Made by a program: the position numbers and the translations under genes. This document shows, piece by piece, positions 34,366 through 45,320 of a DNA stretch of 64,000 bases. Under the pieces are notes generated by a model that was given only the letters and a program-made list of their open reading frames with translations, was not told the DNA's origin and searched no databases. Every line of letters begins with the position of its first letter. The stretch's first letter is position 1. Location: NCBI GenBank assembly GCA_033032175.1, contig CM065321.1, positions 8,020,501-8,084,500 on the forward strand, read 5' to 3'. The DNA comes from Saturnia japonica (Eukaryota > Arthropoda > Insecta > Lepidoptera > Saturniidae).

Positions 34366-34893
34366 TTTATGATAATTACATACTAAACGATTTTTTATTG
34401 TTGTTGCTTATATCAATTTCATTTCTAGTTAATCCATCTGGGGACATTCAAGTCCACTTTTCTTTTAAATATTTTTTGAAAAACTGTATATATGCATACA
34501 TGTACATAAATGCAAGATTGTTTTCGAGTGCCAAATTAATCATTTTTTCACAATTTCTACTTCTTCTGCCGAAGTCGAAGTTGCCTATCACTTTATCATC
34601 ACCAATTACTTGAAAGCCAATTCTTCCGTTAAAATCTCCCATGACTATTACCTTTTTGTATGTATCTTGTAGGACTGATGACAATTGGTCATAGAAGAAA
34701 TCTTTTACGCATTCTTCCTGTTGTTCAATATGAACATATACTTGGATAATCGACCCCTTATCCTTGTAACCTGGTAGATGCATATTGAGAACATATATTC
34801 TCTCTGATATACCTTTGAATTCTTCTATGTTTTTTACTAAATATTTTTTAACTATGAATCCTACACCATAACTTTCTTTTGTTTCACTTTTTT
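34366..34893 (-). pseudogene. RTE-like LINE, endonuclease domain (decayed)
   Basis: The minus strand reads SYGVGFIVKKYLVKNIEEF, then GISERIYVLNMHLP and SIIQVYVHIEQQEECV, the strand core of an apurinic-type endonuclease. It then has VIVMGDFNGRIG (the catalytic GDFN motif), RNCEKMINLALENNLAFM and KEKWT. A stop follows where tryptophan is expected, and the frame continues MSPDGLTRNEIDI. This is the order of RTE-clade endonucleases, which nick target DNA for target-primed reverse transcription. The N-terminal catalytic residues and the reverse transcriptase are absent. The plus-strand frame at 34362-34613 is its shadow. Confidence 0.85.
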
Positions 34894-35665
34894 AATATAC
34901 TTTTATATAACTTTATAATAAACTATAGGTAATGCCCAATCCACAAGCGTTGCCATACCTCGATAAACATTAACTAATTGAAATGTGTGGATAGAGCATT
35001 TGGCTTGGCGTGTGAAGGTATGGGTTGGCTTATCACTTATCAGAGTTAAGTCGTTATGTGATGCACAAATCAAAGGAGCTTGCGGCAAGCACTTGCGATG
35101 TGGCCATACGTTTCTGTGTAGTTAGTATCGCTTGCGTGAAATAATTAATCGATAAATAACTGAGAAAACCCTGGTACGATTTCTGTAAATTTTTAACTAT
35201 AATCGTTGCAGTATCCTATCATTTTTCCTCGTTTAATTTTGCATTGTTTTACAAAAAAATATTTCAAACCAGATGTTATAACTGATACAAGATCGACGTC
35301 CGTCATGCTTGCAGATACATGTGCTAATTTTTTAATGATTTTTAAATTAACTAACCACTTCAAAATCAATAAGTTCATTATACTGAACTAGGTTAGGTTA
35401 AATTCAAAATACCGAAGTTAGAACGATGTACGGATCAGAATATTATGTATAACGTTCTATTTGATCAGTCGAATTCAATCGACATTCCAATTGATGTCAG
35501 GCAAGTGTGAAATCGAAACTGGAAAGGGCGAATATAATTATACAGCCAACTATTGCTGTATTAAGCGTTCTGACTAAATTTAAATCCATCATAGAACTAT
35601 ATGTAAAATAAGTGTGGGTAAATACACAGGTTTACAAACTAACAATACTAAGATATATTTTAAAC
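34894..35665. other. Unassigned sequence
   Basis: A moderately balanced stretch at 34920-35115 (around GTGGATAGAGCATTTGGCTT) may be an unrecognised repeat. A two-unit telomere-like GGTTAGGTTA lies near 35392 and is too short to mean anything. Confidence 0.35.
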
Positions 35666-35926
35666 TTACATACATACCATCACGCCTGCATCCCCGAAGG
35701 GTTAGGCAGAGGTGTACTAGTACAACCACTGTTCGCCGGATATATTTTTAGGTCTCATGTAATAGGGAACGGAACCTTTGCCATTAGTCGGGCACAAAGC
35801 CAAACTTCGAGCTGCCACTGAGAATTTAATAGAAAAACTCAATAACAATTTGCTCGACCTGGGAATCGAACCCAGGGCCTCGAGCGTCGCAGTCGCGCTT
35901 ACGACCACTAAGGCTAATGAGGCAGC
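35666..35926 (-). mobile_element. SINE A (tRNA-derived), copy 2
   Basis: On the minus strand the head reads CTCATTAGCCTTAGTGGTCG (A-box region), then AGCGCGACTGCGACGCTCGA and CCTGGGTTCGATTCCCAGG (B-box with paired flanks like a T-arm). The body has AGCTCGAAGTTTGGCTTTGT, and the tail has ACCTCTGCCTAACCCTTCGG, then GCAGGCGTGATGGTATGTAT. It is better preserved than copy 1. Frames at 35612-36008 overlap it and are not genes. Confidence 0.9.
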
Positions 35927-36246
35927 TACAATAGACGACTCCATAAAAAATAAAATAGAAAAAAATAGTCACACATTAATGATTAGCTATTTACGATTGT
36001 CATATTAAAAAGTTCAGTTATAGAAAACATTGTAGTGTATGTAGAAATATAAGATATCGTGAAAGATTTTATAAATAATATTTAATGTAAGCATAACATT
36101 TAATGATGATACAAATAACATCAGCTATCAACGGTGATTTTATTGTACCTATAAACTGACACGTAAGAAGACTCTAAATTGGTTATATGGCAGGTGACAT
36201 CATACGATCGCTCCCGGTAAGACGCGGTGGCGCCTGCGGCTGCGAT
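35927..36246. other. Unassigned sequence
   Basis: Nothing recognised. A GC-rich stretch begins at about 36205, just before the MITE. Confidence 0.4.
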
Positions 36247-36571
36247 GGTTTTTTTTTTTTCGATCTGACCCTACTGTTAGCCTGAGGTGCCCTATTCAAA
36301 AAGCGAGCCTCTGATGGCTTTTAAAGCTTTACCGGGCTTGGGGGCGAGCTAAAGCGTGGGCAACGAACGCGCAAGGGTGCCAAAGTAACCGGACCTCGGC
36401 TTGGGCTGTTGCCGTGCTGCGGTAGCGATGATCGTAACTCCTTTAAAGCTCGGGGAGCTGAGTGGTGCGGGGCTGTCGCTGAGTGTCTTAAGCGCTCGCC
36501 CCCAAACTATGGTGAAGCACTAGTTTTTGTGCCTCTCAGGCTAACAGTATAGTAAGTCAGAAAAAAAGACG
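36247..36571. mobile_element. Family I fold-back MITE with long terminal inverted repeats
   Basis: Left end: T-run, then CTGACCCTACTGTTAGCCTG at 36265. Right end in reverse complement: T-run, then CTGACTTACTATACTGTTAG, then CCTGAGAGGC, ending at 36560. Symmetry continues inward, imperfectly, to GGGGGCGAGC (36340-36349) paired with GCTCGCCCCC (36494-36503), so arms are about 67-85 bp. There is no coding frame. One-ended relatives lie at 25013-25225 and 53745-53840. Superfamily is not assigned, and no clear target-site duplication was found. Confidence 0.8.
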
Positions 36572-37460
36572 GGTTGTTTAATCATTATTTTGTGAGGTTA
36601 TTATGTAAAGTGTGAAACAAAACTGGTTAAATAATATTTCTCTATAATTTGTCGACCAAGGCAAGATCATAATTCCACAGTTCTTGCAATACTGACGTTC
36701 TATGATTTTAAAATGTATACTTATACCTTATTACTGCAGTCAAATATAAGCTTCATATTATAATATCGAGCTATAATTAAATCTTGATTTAAAATTAAAA
36801 TATATTTTAGAAGATCCAAGAAATTGTAATGTTAGTACTCACTGAATTGTGAGATAAATTAAGACCTAAATATTTTTACTACTTTACATAAGTAAAACAC
36901 TCTCAGGTTAAAATTCTACAAAAAGGATTAAGCATGTAGGTACCAATATGTAAACTTAAACAAGACTAACCAAAATACTAAGATTAATTTCTGATCCATT
37001 AATTATTTCTCACCATCTACACTACACGAAAAAATATATTCGTTTTATTAAGAAAAACCGGAGATTATTAACGGAGAAATAGAAACGGGAGAGGTCCGTT
37101 TATTGATTTTAATTTTAAAATTAAATGTAATTATATTCATGTACCTACTTATTGTTGAGTCATTAGAAATGATGATTTAAACAAGTTTTACACAAAACTA
37201 GGTTAAATTTCGTAACTGAAATACTTTAATGGCGTTTATTAAAATCAAATTGGAAACTATCTATAATCAAGCATTATCTGGTCTATATTTGTTACTGTAC
37301 AATAAACAGCAAAGGTTTGTTTGGATTGCACTATATATATAGGTACCTACAAACAATTTTATATAATTTTAGGTTTTACTCGGTTGCCGTAATGTGTATA
37401 GTATATATAATATAGTTTCGCCCGCAAAAAACATAACCTACAAAATAATTTATACTTATT
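36572..37460. other. Unassigned AT-rich sequence
   Basis: No gene or repeat recognised. Confidence 0.4.
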
Positions 37461-38046
37461 ATTATTATTAATATAATATAGCGGAAGAGTTTTTTGTTTG
37501 TTTAAACACGCTTATCTGTGGAATAACCAGTTGGTTTCAATAAACTATTTTTATATATGATAGCCAGACTCACGAGGAATAGTATAGGCTATCTAACATT
37601 AGGATACCACTCTTAGCTAGACATAAATATTGATTTTGTTAAGTAAGTCAGAGATTGAAGCCCTCCCGACCTGCTTTATCCGCGTGCGCTGGCATAATGT
37701 TTAATGACGCGTAAATACAATGTTCTACAAAAAATTTCGTCCTTAGTATATCTAAAAAAAGTTTGCTATAGCATATGCCTATCTCTCATAAAGCCACAAT
37801 AAGCTATTTTGTGACACAATTGTTAAAAATTAAAATTAACCCTCACAAACAAAAGTTACTTCATCATAAAGATAATTTTATAAAGTTAAGATTTTGCTCT
37901 TTGTATCATGTTATTTGGACAAATCGTTTAGGAGATAATGAAAAATTAAAATAATTTGTACTTGCGGGAAGAACAATTATGATAGACTACACGGGTGCGT
38001 TGGCGTTGCGGTGTTTGTCATATAAAATTAACACGGGTGAAACCGT
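37461..38046 (-). mobile_element. Family E element, near full length
   Basis: On the minus strand the first bases of the head are lost, but GGTTTCACCCGTGTTAATTT is followed by CAACGCACCCGTGTAGTC, GATGAAGTAACTTTTGTTTG, GCGCACGCGGATAAAGCAGG and CTATACTATTCCTCGTGAG. The end is CAAACAAAAAACTCTTCCGC then TATATTATATTAATAAT. It aligns over its length with 24188-24838 and 713-1331. Confidence 0.8.
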
Positions 38047-40559
38047 AAAATATATAAATACGAAAAAAACTTATTTCACATACACACTTGCCATTTTCAT
38101 AGGTCGCAGTTGTAGTAGTAGTACATTCATATTTAAAAAAATACTATTGATTGTAGAAAAAAATTCTTTACTATTTTAAAGTGTAATGATAATTCGCTTT
38201 TTTTATTTTCATCAGATAAGACGTCTTTATACAGGGCCATAACAATATTATGGTACCCTACATGTCTATAAATAATAAACGTTTAACATACATATTATAT
38301 AGTAAATATTTGAACGTTGTTAATTAAACTAAGTTTTGTTGTTTTAATTATTAAACGTTTAACATTATATTATTAAATTACATTTGAATAATATCGTTAT
38401 AATTGAAAAGAATGATCCAAAGACTTGTATAATTAGTCAAAATCATAAATAATAAACTATGTTATCATATAGTACATTAGTATTTTAATACTTTAACCTT
38501 TTTTGCATAAAGTTTGAGGCAATAAGACGTAAGTCAACATAAAATACACCAACAAATAAGTCAATAGAATCAACCAATCATATTTGTTGGAAGTTAAAGA
38601 CAAAAATAAATTTCCATTCAAAAACTTTTATACAATAACATGAAAAAAGGAATAAAACTCATTAAAATTTATTGATAAAAGAGAGTCAAATTTAATTATA
38701 TAGTTATTTCAGAATTCTAATTCTCAGAGGTTTTTATATTACTCATGTACAGTATAATAAGCATATTACTGAATTAACTTATATGTCAACCTAAAATAAC
38801 ATTATTTTCCAACACTGATGTACAAAAGGGACCACAGTGGTGGTATTTGCTGACATAAAACCGCAAAGTCTTTTAAACCTTTCAGTCAAGTTTCTGCGTG
38901 AGGTTACGTTAGTAAAAGTAAGTTACATTATTTTCTTTTATATCCTTCACTAAGTCAGATATTTTTGGACCCAAATAAAAAAATGGATGTGATAACAAAA
39001 ATGGTTAGCATTATTGAAATATTATAGTTTTGCATTGAAAGTAATATTTTATAATAGCTTCAGATAGACACTTTTTAAGCGATCACCAATCGATCCGTTT
39101 ATTTATTGCTACGCTTTTTAAAATATACATAGCCACAATTAACTAATATTAATTAATCAATTTCACCTTTCCAGGAGTACTTACGCTTAGCAGCTTATGC
39201 CTCTTTGGCGTTTTATAATAAATTAACATTGAGATATTATTTTAATATACTTGTTAATTTATTACACGAATGAAAAGGGACTTTTCAAATCTCTAAAATA
39301 CATACATATTATATGTTGTAAATTCATTTAAAAATGGATACTTAACATGGGAAATTGGTTATTTGATACGAGAAAAAATTTATATCATATTTTCTGCATA
39401 GAATTTAGCAATATTTTTTCGGTTTTTTGAATGTTATATTCCATTATTATTAAAAAAACGAATCATAAGAATAATTAAAGTCAAATAATAATTACACCTA
39501 ATTTAAGAACACCACATACCTAAGTCGAATACAACTATTCACATAGGTTTTTCAGTGAAACAAAAGTTAAATACACTTTAAATCGTGAAAACGCAACGAG
39601 TCGCTAAACCGACAAAGATATGGTCTGAAATACCCTTACCTCGAGTAAAATTCTTCACGGATTCATTCAATGCAATAAAATTTTCTGCACAATTGAAAGC
39701 ATTAAATAGCGTCGCGATTGCGCTCTGTGGGCGTTAATCACGAACTTGTGTGAATAGTACAATCACATTGTGGGAAGAGGCCACGTCTTTTCAATTTTAA
39801 ACGGTAATAGAAGAAATTTTCTGCAGTCCGCCATATAATATAGGTGTGATTTTATTTAACTCCACATTAAGTGCACAATTTTAAAAAATGTCGAAAGGTG
39901 TCGTAGGACCCCCGATATGAACGAAGTTCTTTTCGATATATTATAATTTGTATTATTAAATAACAAGTACAATGGAGGAATGTTAATGAAATTGTATTGA
40001 TAAAAAAAGTTTTTGTTTATAAAATAAACATCTTATTATTATAAAAATTATAAACTTAATCATTACATTCAATATAAAAAATTCTAAATCCGTGGGTCTT
40101 GAACTATCGACCGATTGTACTGTACATACAAAAGTGCGTACAAGTCTGGTCGGTACACGGCTAGGCCAATTCGAAGACGATTATAAAAATCGATTACGAG
40201 AATCAGGACTTGCATTAACCTTGTATATTCTGTTTCATTCTCTCGCAAGTTAAATTCTATAGATGTATTTGTTAGTGAAACTTTTTAGTGTTGGTCGGGT
40301 CAGATACTTTTTTCGTGTAGCCCCTATTCGCCAAAGGCGCGATAAGGAATTTCGTTAAAAAAAAAAAGTTCTAAAGAAATCTATAGAGCTGCTAGTTAGA
40401 AGTAAAGTTTGTGAGTTTGTAGATTATCTTTGGAACTGTTAGTCCTATTGTATACAATTTTTCACTGATAGAACTATCGTTACCTTATCTCGAAATTATA
40501 TAAATATGCTATTAATAATTCACATTTTTACACGTTTATCACCCAGTAATTATTTGTCT
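38047..40559. other. Longest stretch with no recognised repeat or gene (about 2.5 kb)
   Basis: AT-rich throughout. The only compositional feature is TTCGCCAAAGGCGCGATAAG near 40327, with a small GCC/GGC hairpin. No exon could be supported. Confidence 0.45.
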
Positions 40560-40800
40560 CGTAGTTTTAATTATACTCATATTATTGAAAATTTATACTG
40601 TATATCAATTGAGGAATGACATAAACAAATTGTACAAATTACATAAAAAGAGATTAAGTTTTGTTTATTAATTTAAAAAAAATATTGACAATTCTTATAG
40701 CCTATCAATTTTATAATGACGTACTTATGCTTCCATGTACAAGCTTTCATAAGAATCGGTCAAGCCGCTTTTGTCTTAAATTCTGACATACAAACAGAGA
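40560..40800 (+). repeat. Family D fragment, about two internal units and 3' part
   Basis: TTTATACTGTATATCAATTG followed by AGGAATGACATAA matches the first unit at 13327. TTCTTATAGCCTATCAATTT matches the next unit. AAGAATCGGTCAAGCCGCTT, then ACAAACAGAGAGAC, matches the 3' part. Head and terminal tail are absent. Confidence 0.7.
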
Positions 40801-41629
40801 GACAAAAAAAAACAGAGGCACATGAAAGAAATGCCGACAAAAGTGAAAACTCAAAGCAATGGAATAACTGTGTTCATTTTTGAATTTTTAAATTATTTAT
40901 GGTCAGAATTATTTAAATTTCATAATTTGTAAACTGCTATTACAGCATGTCGGTGAAACGAAATCACAAACTTTTACCCATCCAAAAAGTCAAACACGCA
41001 TATGATATAATATATGCGTATACATGTACACAGGCGGCTATATACTACGCGTGGCTAATATGGCGAAAGCGCAATATGTCACATGTATGTTGAGGTCATC
41101 GGTGACGGGAACTCATAAGTTTTTCCCTACCAAAAATCGCTTAACGCGGCTAAAGATTTTTTCACTTTTCTTTTTAGAAATCATTTACTTTTACAAGTAC
41201 GCTTCTCTTACCACGAGACAAATCCCATTTTCTCCAAATCCCTTTGTCACTACTTAAGTAAACTGTTTTTTACTTTACAAGAGTGTCTTCGTTGAATTAA
41301 GATTAACTAAGTAGTAACCGTGGCTTTTCCCCCTGTTGATAATGGAGTGTAACAGATTTTATAAAACTTACATTGCTATATTTTGCCCACCTTTTATGTA
41401 TTTTGTCAGATCAAGTACAAATTTAAGTACTCCTACCTCCACTGTTCTGTGCAAGGTTTTACTGTGGAAGCACCACCGCCACACGTATTTTTGCAGCAAA
41501 GCACCTGTTCTGTCCTCCATCAAGGGTTTCAGGGCTAAGTATTTAGATGCTGTGGAAGACTAAGTATCCGAACCCTCGATTGAATGAAGGTTGACAAAAC
41601 AATAGCCTGCGTTTTGGAGTACTCTAAAC
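40801..41629. other. Unassigned sequence
   Basis: Frames of 75-77 codons at 41024-41257 and 41336-41563 show no recognised domain. They precede a LINE terminus and could be decayed LINE sequence. Confidence 0.35.
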
Positions 41630-41636
41630 CGGCGAG

Positions 41637-41762
41637 TATGCATGAAAAGATTAATGTATGTCGAAGAAGCGAAAGAGGTATGCCAGGATCGTAACAGGTG
41701 CAAGGACGTGGTCTCTGCCTACCCCGTTGGGAAATAGGCGTGATTTATGTATGTATGTATGA
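41637..41762 (+). pseudogene. LINE ORF C-terminus with (ATGT)n tail
   Basis: The plus strand encodes KRLMYVEEAKEVCQDRNR, then CKDVVSAYPVGK and a stop at about 41735. I associate this ending with a lepidopteran LINE family whose proteins end near a VSAYPSGK motif. The DNA over this end, CTCTGCCTACCCCGTTGGGA then AATAGGCGTGATTTATGTAT, is followed by ATGT repeats, the element's 3' tail. SINE A shares this tail, which suggests that this LINE family's enzyme mobilised it. Everything upstream is missing or unrecognisable. Confidence 0.7.
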
Positions 41763-42109
41763 TTTGCAGAGATGGGAAATTTAAAACAATTTATATTACA
41801 AATTATGACAAGTTATAATATTATAAACGAGTGTATGCGCTGGTGCTGACGAGAGAAGCTACACAATTTCACAAGTAATAGTCAAAGGGATACGAAGGAA
41901 ATGTCAGAAGAGGTTTTATGAAATTTGTCAAACGGCGTGGAGCACACGCAGGACAAACTGGCATATTGATTGACCTTTAAGATAATCACAAGTGGCCGCA
42001 ATAAGAGGAATATCTGCTCCCGTGGCCCAAACACACGCATATTTAATCATCTGATAATAATTAACAAGGTAATGAACAAAGTATATCGCAAGCTGGTCAA
42101 AACACATAA
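41763..42109. other. Unassigned sequence
   Basis: Nothing recognised. Confidence 0.35.
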
Positions 42110-42600
42110 CCTCTCAAACAAATTCAAGATGGCGCACGACTGACAGAAGTGACAGCCGTCGATCGCGAAAGTTACATAGAGGTAGGAAAACTATAGACTT
42201 GGGGTGCCAGGCCCCGGTACTAAACAGCACCAGTATAGGTAAATCATCTGGAAGACGTTTATGCGTTTGTAGTAATATAATACACTCAGTGACCAAAATT
42301 AGAATAAACCAGCTTGCACTAGCTACCTCGTAGGTCGCCTACAGACAAGGCGAAAGCACGCGAACGAAATGAGTGGGTGTGGCCGATTAACACTGCACTC
42401 TGTGTGGGACGTGCGCTGTCGATTGGCTGCGCACACTTTGAGTCTTCCTTCGCTCTAACTGTACGCGGCCTTACTACAAACGAAAAAACGTCTCCAAGCT
42501 TATTTGGCTGTGATCGCGTTGCTGAATTTCGGTATGAAGGATGTGCAACATATTCCGAAACATTAGGTTTCCAGGAGTATAGAAAGAACTGAACTGCGAG
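42110..42600. promoter_or_regulatory. GC-balanced patch with promoter-like motifs
   Basis: A YY1/Pho-like AAGATGGCGC lies at about 42127-42136, followed by two TGACAG cores. A CCAAT box in the GATTGG orientation lies near 42421, and several CpGs lie in 42340-42480. TGACCAAAATTAGAATAAAC near 42290 looks like a Tc1/mariner-type inverted-repeat end, without a partner in view. Frames at 42114-42296 (minus) and 42377-42592 (plus) have no known domain. Confidence 0.25.
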
Positions 42601-43049
42601 CCTTTTTGCTACTGCATAACATAAAGAAAGTTATTTTAGTCAGCTATCCTGATTGTAGATCACGAAGTCGTCTAGTCTATTTCTATTTTTATGATGCCAT
42701 ATAATTTCATCATAAAGAGGACACAAAATATTATACATAATAATATGTAGAGCAAAAAATGTCCTTGTAGAAGTAAGCGAAAATATAAAATTATGTTCAC
42801 AGTTCCATTCTGAGAAGACTTTTCAATACTCCCTTATATAGGCCCTATATTAAAAACATCTTTTGTAGTATTAATAATAAAACCGTTAAAAACATTTTTT
42901 ATTTGTCGTCATATTATCCTATTTGTCTGAGCTTATAGTATATAAAATAGTATATAAGTAACATTATGTAGTATAAAGAAAAAGGTTAAGAACAGTTAAA
43001 AGTCGCATGAAAGAGTGCAAGAAACAACCCATCTTAGGCGGTAAAGATA
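42601..43049. other. Unassigned AT-rich sequence
   Basis: Nothing recognised. Confidence 0.4.
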
Positions 43050-43140
43050 TAGTTAAATTGGTTCAGCTGTTTAGGCGTGAAAACGTAAAAAACCCACAGA
43101 CAGAAAGAGTTACTCTTGCATTTATAATATTAGTATGGAT
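43050..43140 (+). mobile_element. Family F element, 3' end only
   Basis: AAATTGGTTCAGCTGTTTAG, then GCGTGAAAACG, ACAGACAGAAAGAG and the tail TTTATAATATTAGTATGGAT. The frame at 43007-43213 runs across it and is not a gene. Confidence 0.8.
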
Positions 43141-43625
43141 TACCGCAGGCGAAGCGGGGAGTAGCTGCTACTCTATAATAAAACAGGTAATAAAATCGGT
43201 AAAAATAGATTAACTAAGTATTTATCCACATTACAAAGTAGTCACATACTCGTAGAACTAAGTGGAACATTTTCAAAAATATTATTGTGCGGTGGTGCAG
43301 AAGAATACGTTAATTCTTTGGTTGCCCATTAGGTAATAATTTATTGGATTACGCAAACGTTCAGTGAATTTATACGGGCTGATTTAGTATACTTAATTGT
43401 ATGAATAAATTAATTTTTTTTTTTCATAAAAGCATATTATAATTTAAGCTTGTAAGGTTAATTATTCTGTTTTGTTCTAGTACACTAACGGCTGTGTTAG
43501 AACGTTTCTGTGGTACACAATTACTACGACTTTTCGGGGCTTTTACTACAGAGCAAAATTACTAAAGAGATATTTTATTAAAAAGACCACTTTCCCTAAA
43601 ACGTGACACAAATCAAACTTTAGTA
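43141..43625. other. Unassigned AT-rich sequence
   Basis: Nothing recognised. Confidence 0.4.
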
Positions 43626-43760
43626 TTAACACGATAAACGCCGAGGATATTTTTATCGGTGACCGTTGCCTAACTTTTCCATTCAGGCCATGGTAGTCAT
43701 CGATGACCGCGCACTGGGTGAAATTTCAAACGTCTCTTCTACGCGTAGAACACAAATATA
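43626..43760 (+). repeat. Possible piggyBac-type terminus
   Basis: TTAACACGATAAACGCCGAG at 43626 has the TTAA plus CAC...GCC shape of some piggyBac-like ends. ATCGGTGACC and GTAGTCATCGATGACCGCGC follow as short internal inverted motifs. No partner end or transposase fragment is seen, so this is weak. Confidence 0.25.
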
Positions 43761-44086
43761 AGGATAATTCTTATACAACATGGCCGGCATGGCTTGGTTT
43801 TTAAATATCATAATAACTTAGAAAAATATGACGATCTGAATCAAAAACTACGAACTCTGCCCAATTTATAGTCAAAGAGGTGATTGTATTATTCATGTTA
43901 TGATATTATTTTTACGTTTTTACGTGCTTTTATTATGTTTATACCCACAACAAAAATTAGGAGTCCATTTGACGAGCGTAACGTGTTTCGGTTTCAGAGG
44001 CGACATGTTAGGCTGTCATTAAGTATACTCGTATGATTAAATGATTGTTTTACGGTAACTTGAATATCGTTGCTCTGATATTCATG
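43761..44086. other. Unassigned sequence
   Basis: Nothing recognised. Confidence 0.35.
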
Positions 44087-44200
44087 ACTAGCTGTGCCCA
44101 CGGTTTCACCCGTATTTTTATCCAACAAACACCGCTCAGTCAACGCACCCGTTTAGTCTATTATAATTGTTCTCACTTCCGCAAAGTGAAAAAAAAAATA
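44087..44200 (+). mobile_element. Family E element, 5' end only
   Basis: ACTAGCTGTGCCCACGGTTT, CACCCGTATTTTTATCCAAC, CAACGCACCCGTTTAGTCTA and TTATAATTGTTCTCACTTCC match the first 110 bp of the full copies. The frame at 44045-44302 crosses it and is not a gene. Confidence 0.75.
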
Positions 44201-44469
44201 TATCGAAATTATAGCAAATTTGATGTTTTTACCTTGGCCCTCTGGGCTATACTTCTGCCGGCTAACCGTGACCGAAATGACGTAAAATGTATTCATAAGT
44301 AGGAGTAGGCGCGTAGAGTTACATACTTTGAATATATTATCTGCAAAAAAATCAAGCAACTTAGCGGCGAATGGTGACTTAGTATTTCAATCGTCAGATT
44401 AGAAAGTATTGTCACAATGTAAAAGTTCTTTATTTCTTTTTCCAATAATACCGATTCTTATGTATTGAA

Positions 44470-44740
44470 TTTTTTTATAGTAACACTGCAATGACGACAC
44501 TGTCATACCAGCTTGCAAGCCTTTCGGCAACCATAGATTAGAAACGCTACGAACTAAAAACAAAGTCACGGTAACAAATATCATCATGTGTATGGTGGTT
44601 GCGACTCTGTCGAGGACATATTGATTACTGGACATACCTAAACGGGTTAAACCAGGTATGCGATATGCGTGATACTATAGCGGATGCTAAACTTGGTGTA
44701 TGGTGGTCGCTATCCAGTCGGACAAAATTGTAGTATCCTA
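44470..44740 (+). repeat. Family K interspersed repeat, copy 2
   Basis: CATACCAGCTTGCAAGCCTT, AAACGCTACGAAC, TGTGTATGGTGGTTGCGACT and a second TGTATGGTGGTCGCTATCC occur in the order seen at 60-213, with the GTGTATGGTGG core duplicated about 110 bp apart. Confidence 0.5.
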
Positions 44741-45320
44741 TCACCCAGCAATTGATAACGTCTAACTACTTTCTTTTTAGATTGCCTTTGGTATCCAACA
44801 ATATTTTAGAAAGTATATTAAGAGTTACATATTTCAAACAAAATGGATTTATACATATTTTAGGTCAAACCACATAAAATATATAACACACTATTGTTAT
44901 AAATATCGTAAACCGCTCCGTATAATGTTTTATACGAAGACAGAAAAAATCACCGTAAAAACAGTAACAGATGACTGATGGCTTGGTTACTTATCTCCGA
45001 CGCTAGTCTCTAACATAACATTGGTTGCAGGTGTAAAGTCTCACGCGTAATAAAGCATTTTTAGTATTAGTAAGTTATTCGAGAGACTCTTTTTCTTTTT
45101 TTGGAGTTTACTCCTTAAGAAACAATTTTCATATACAAGTAAGACCCCTGTATGGAAATTTTATGAGAAGTGAAATTAATACAAGCTTTAACTCAAAAGC
45201 GTCACGTTTTTCTGCGCGACGTACATTGCGCACCTTTCACTTTGAAATCATGTATGTGTATACTTGTATACAGAATCGTACTTAATAGAGTAAACTCCAG
45301 TCGTGCGTCAGAGCTGACAC
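44741..45320. other. Unassigned sequence
   Basis: Nothing recognised. It borders the SINE B copy that contains the array. Confidence 0.4.

Noticed and set aside
35388..35402. TAGGTTAGGTTA as an interstitial telomere repeat
   Set aside because: Only two TTAGG units, which is within chance for this composition.
41024..41563. Two 75-77 codon frames upstream of the LINE terminus
   Set aside because: No domain recognised and no continuity with the LINE frame at 41637. Left as unassigned sequence.
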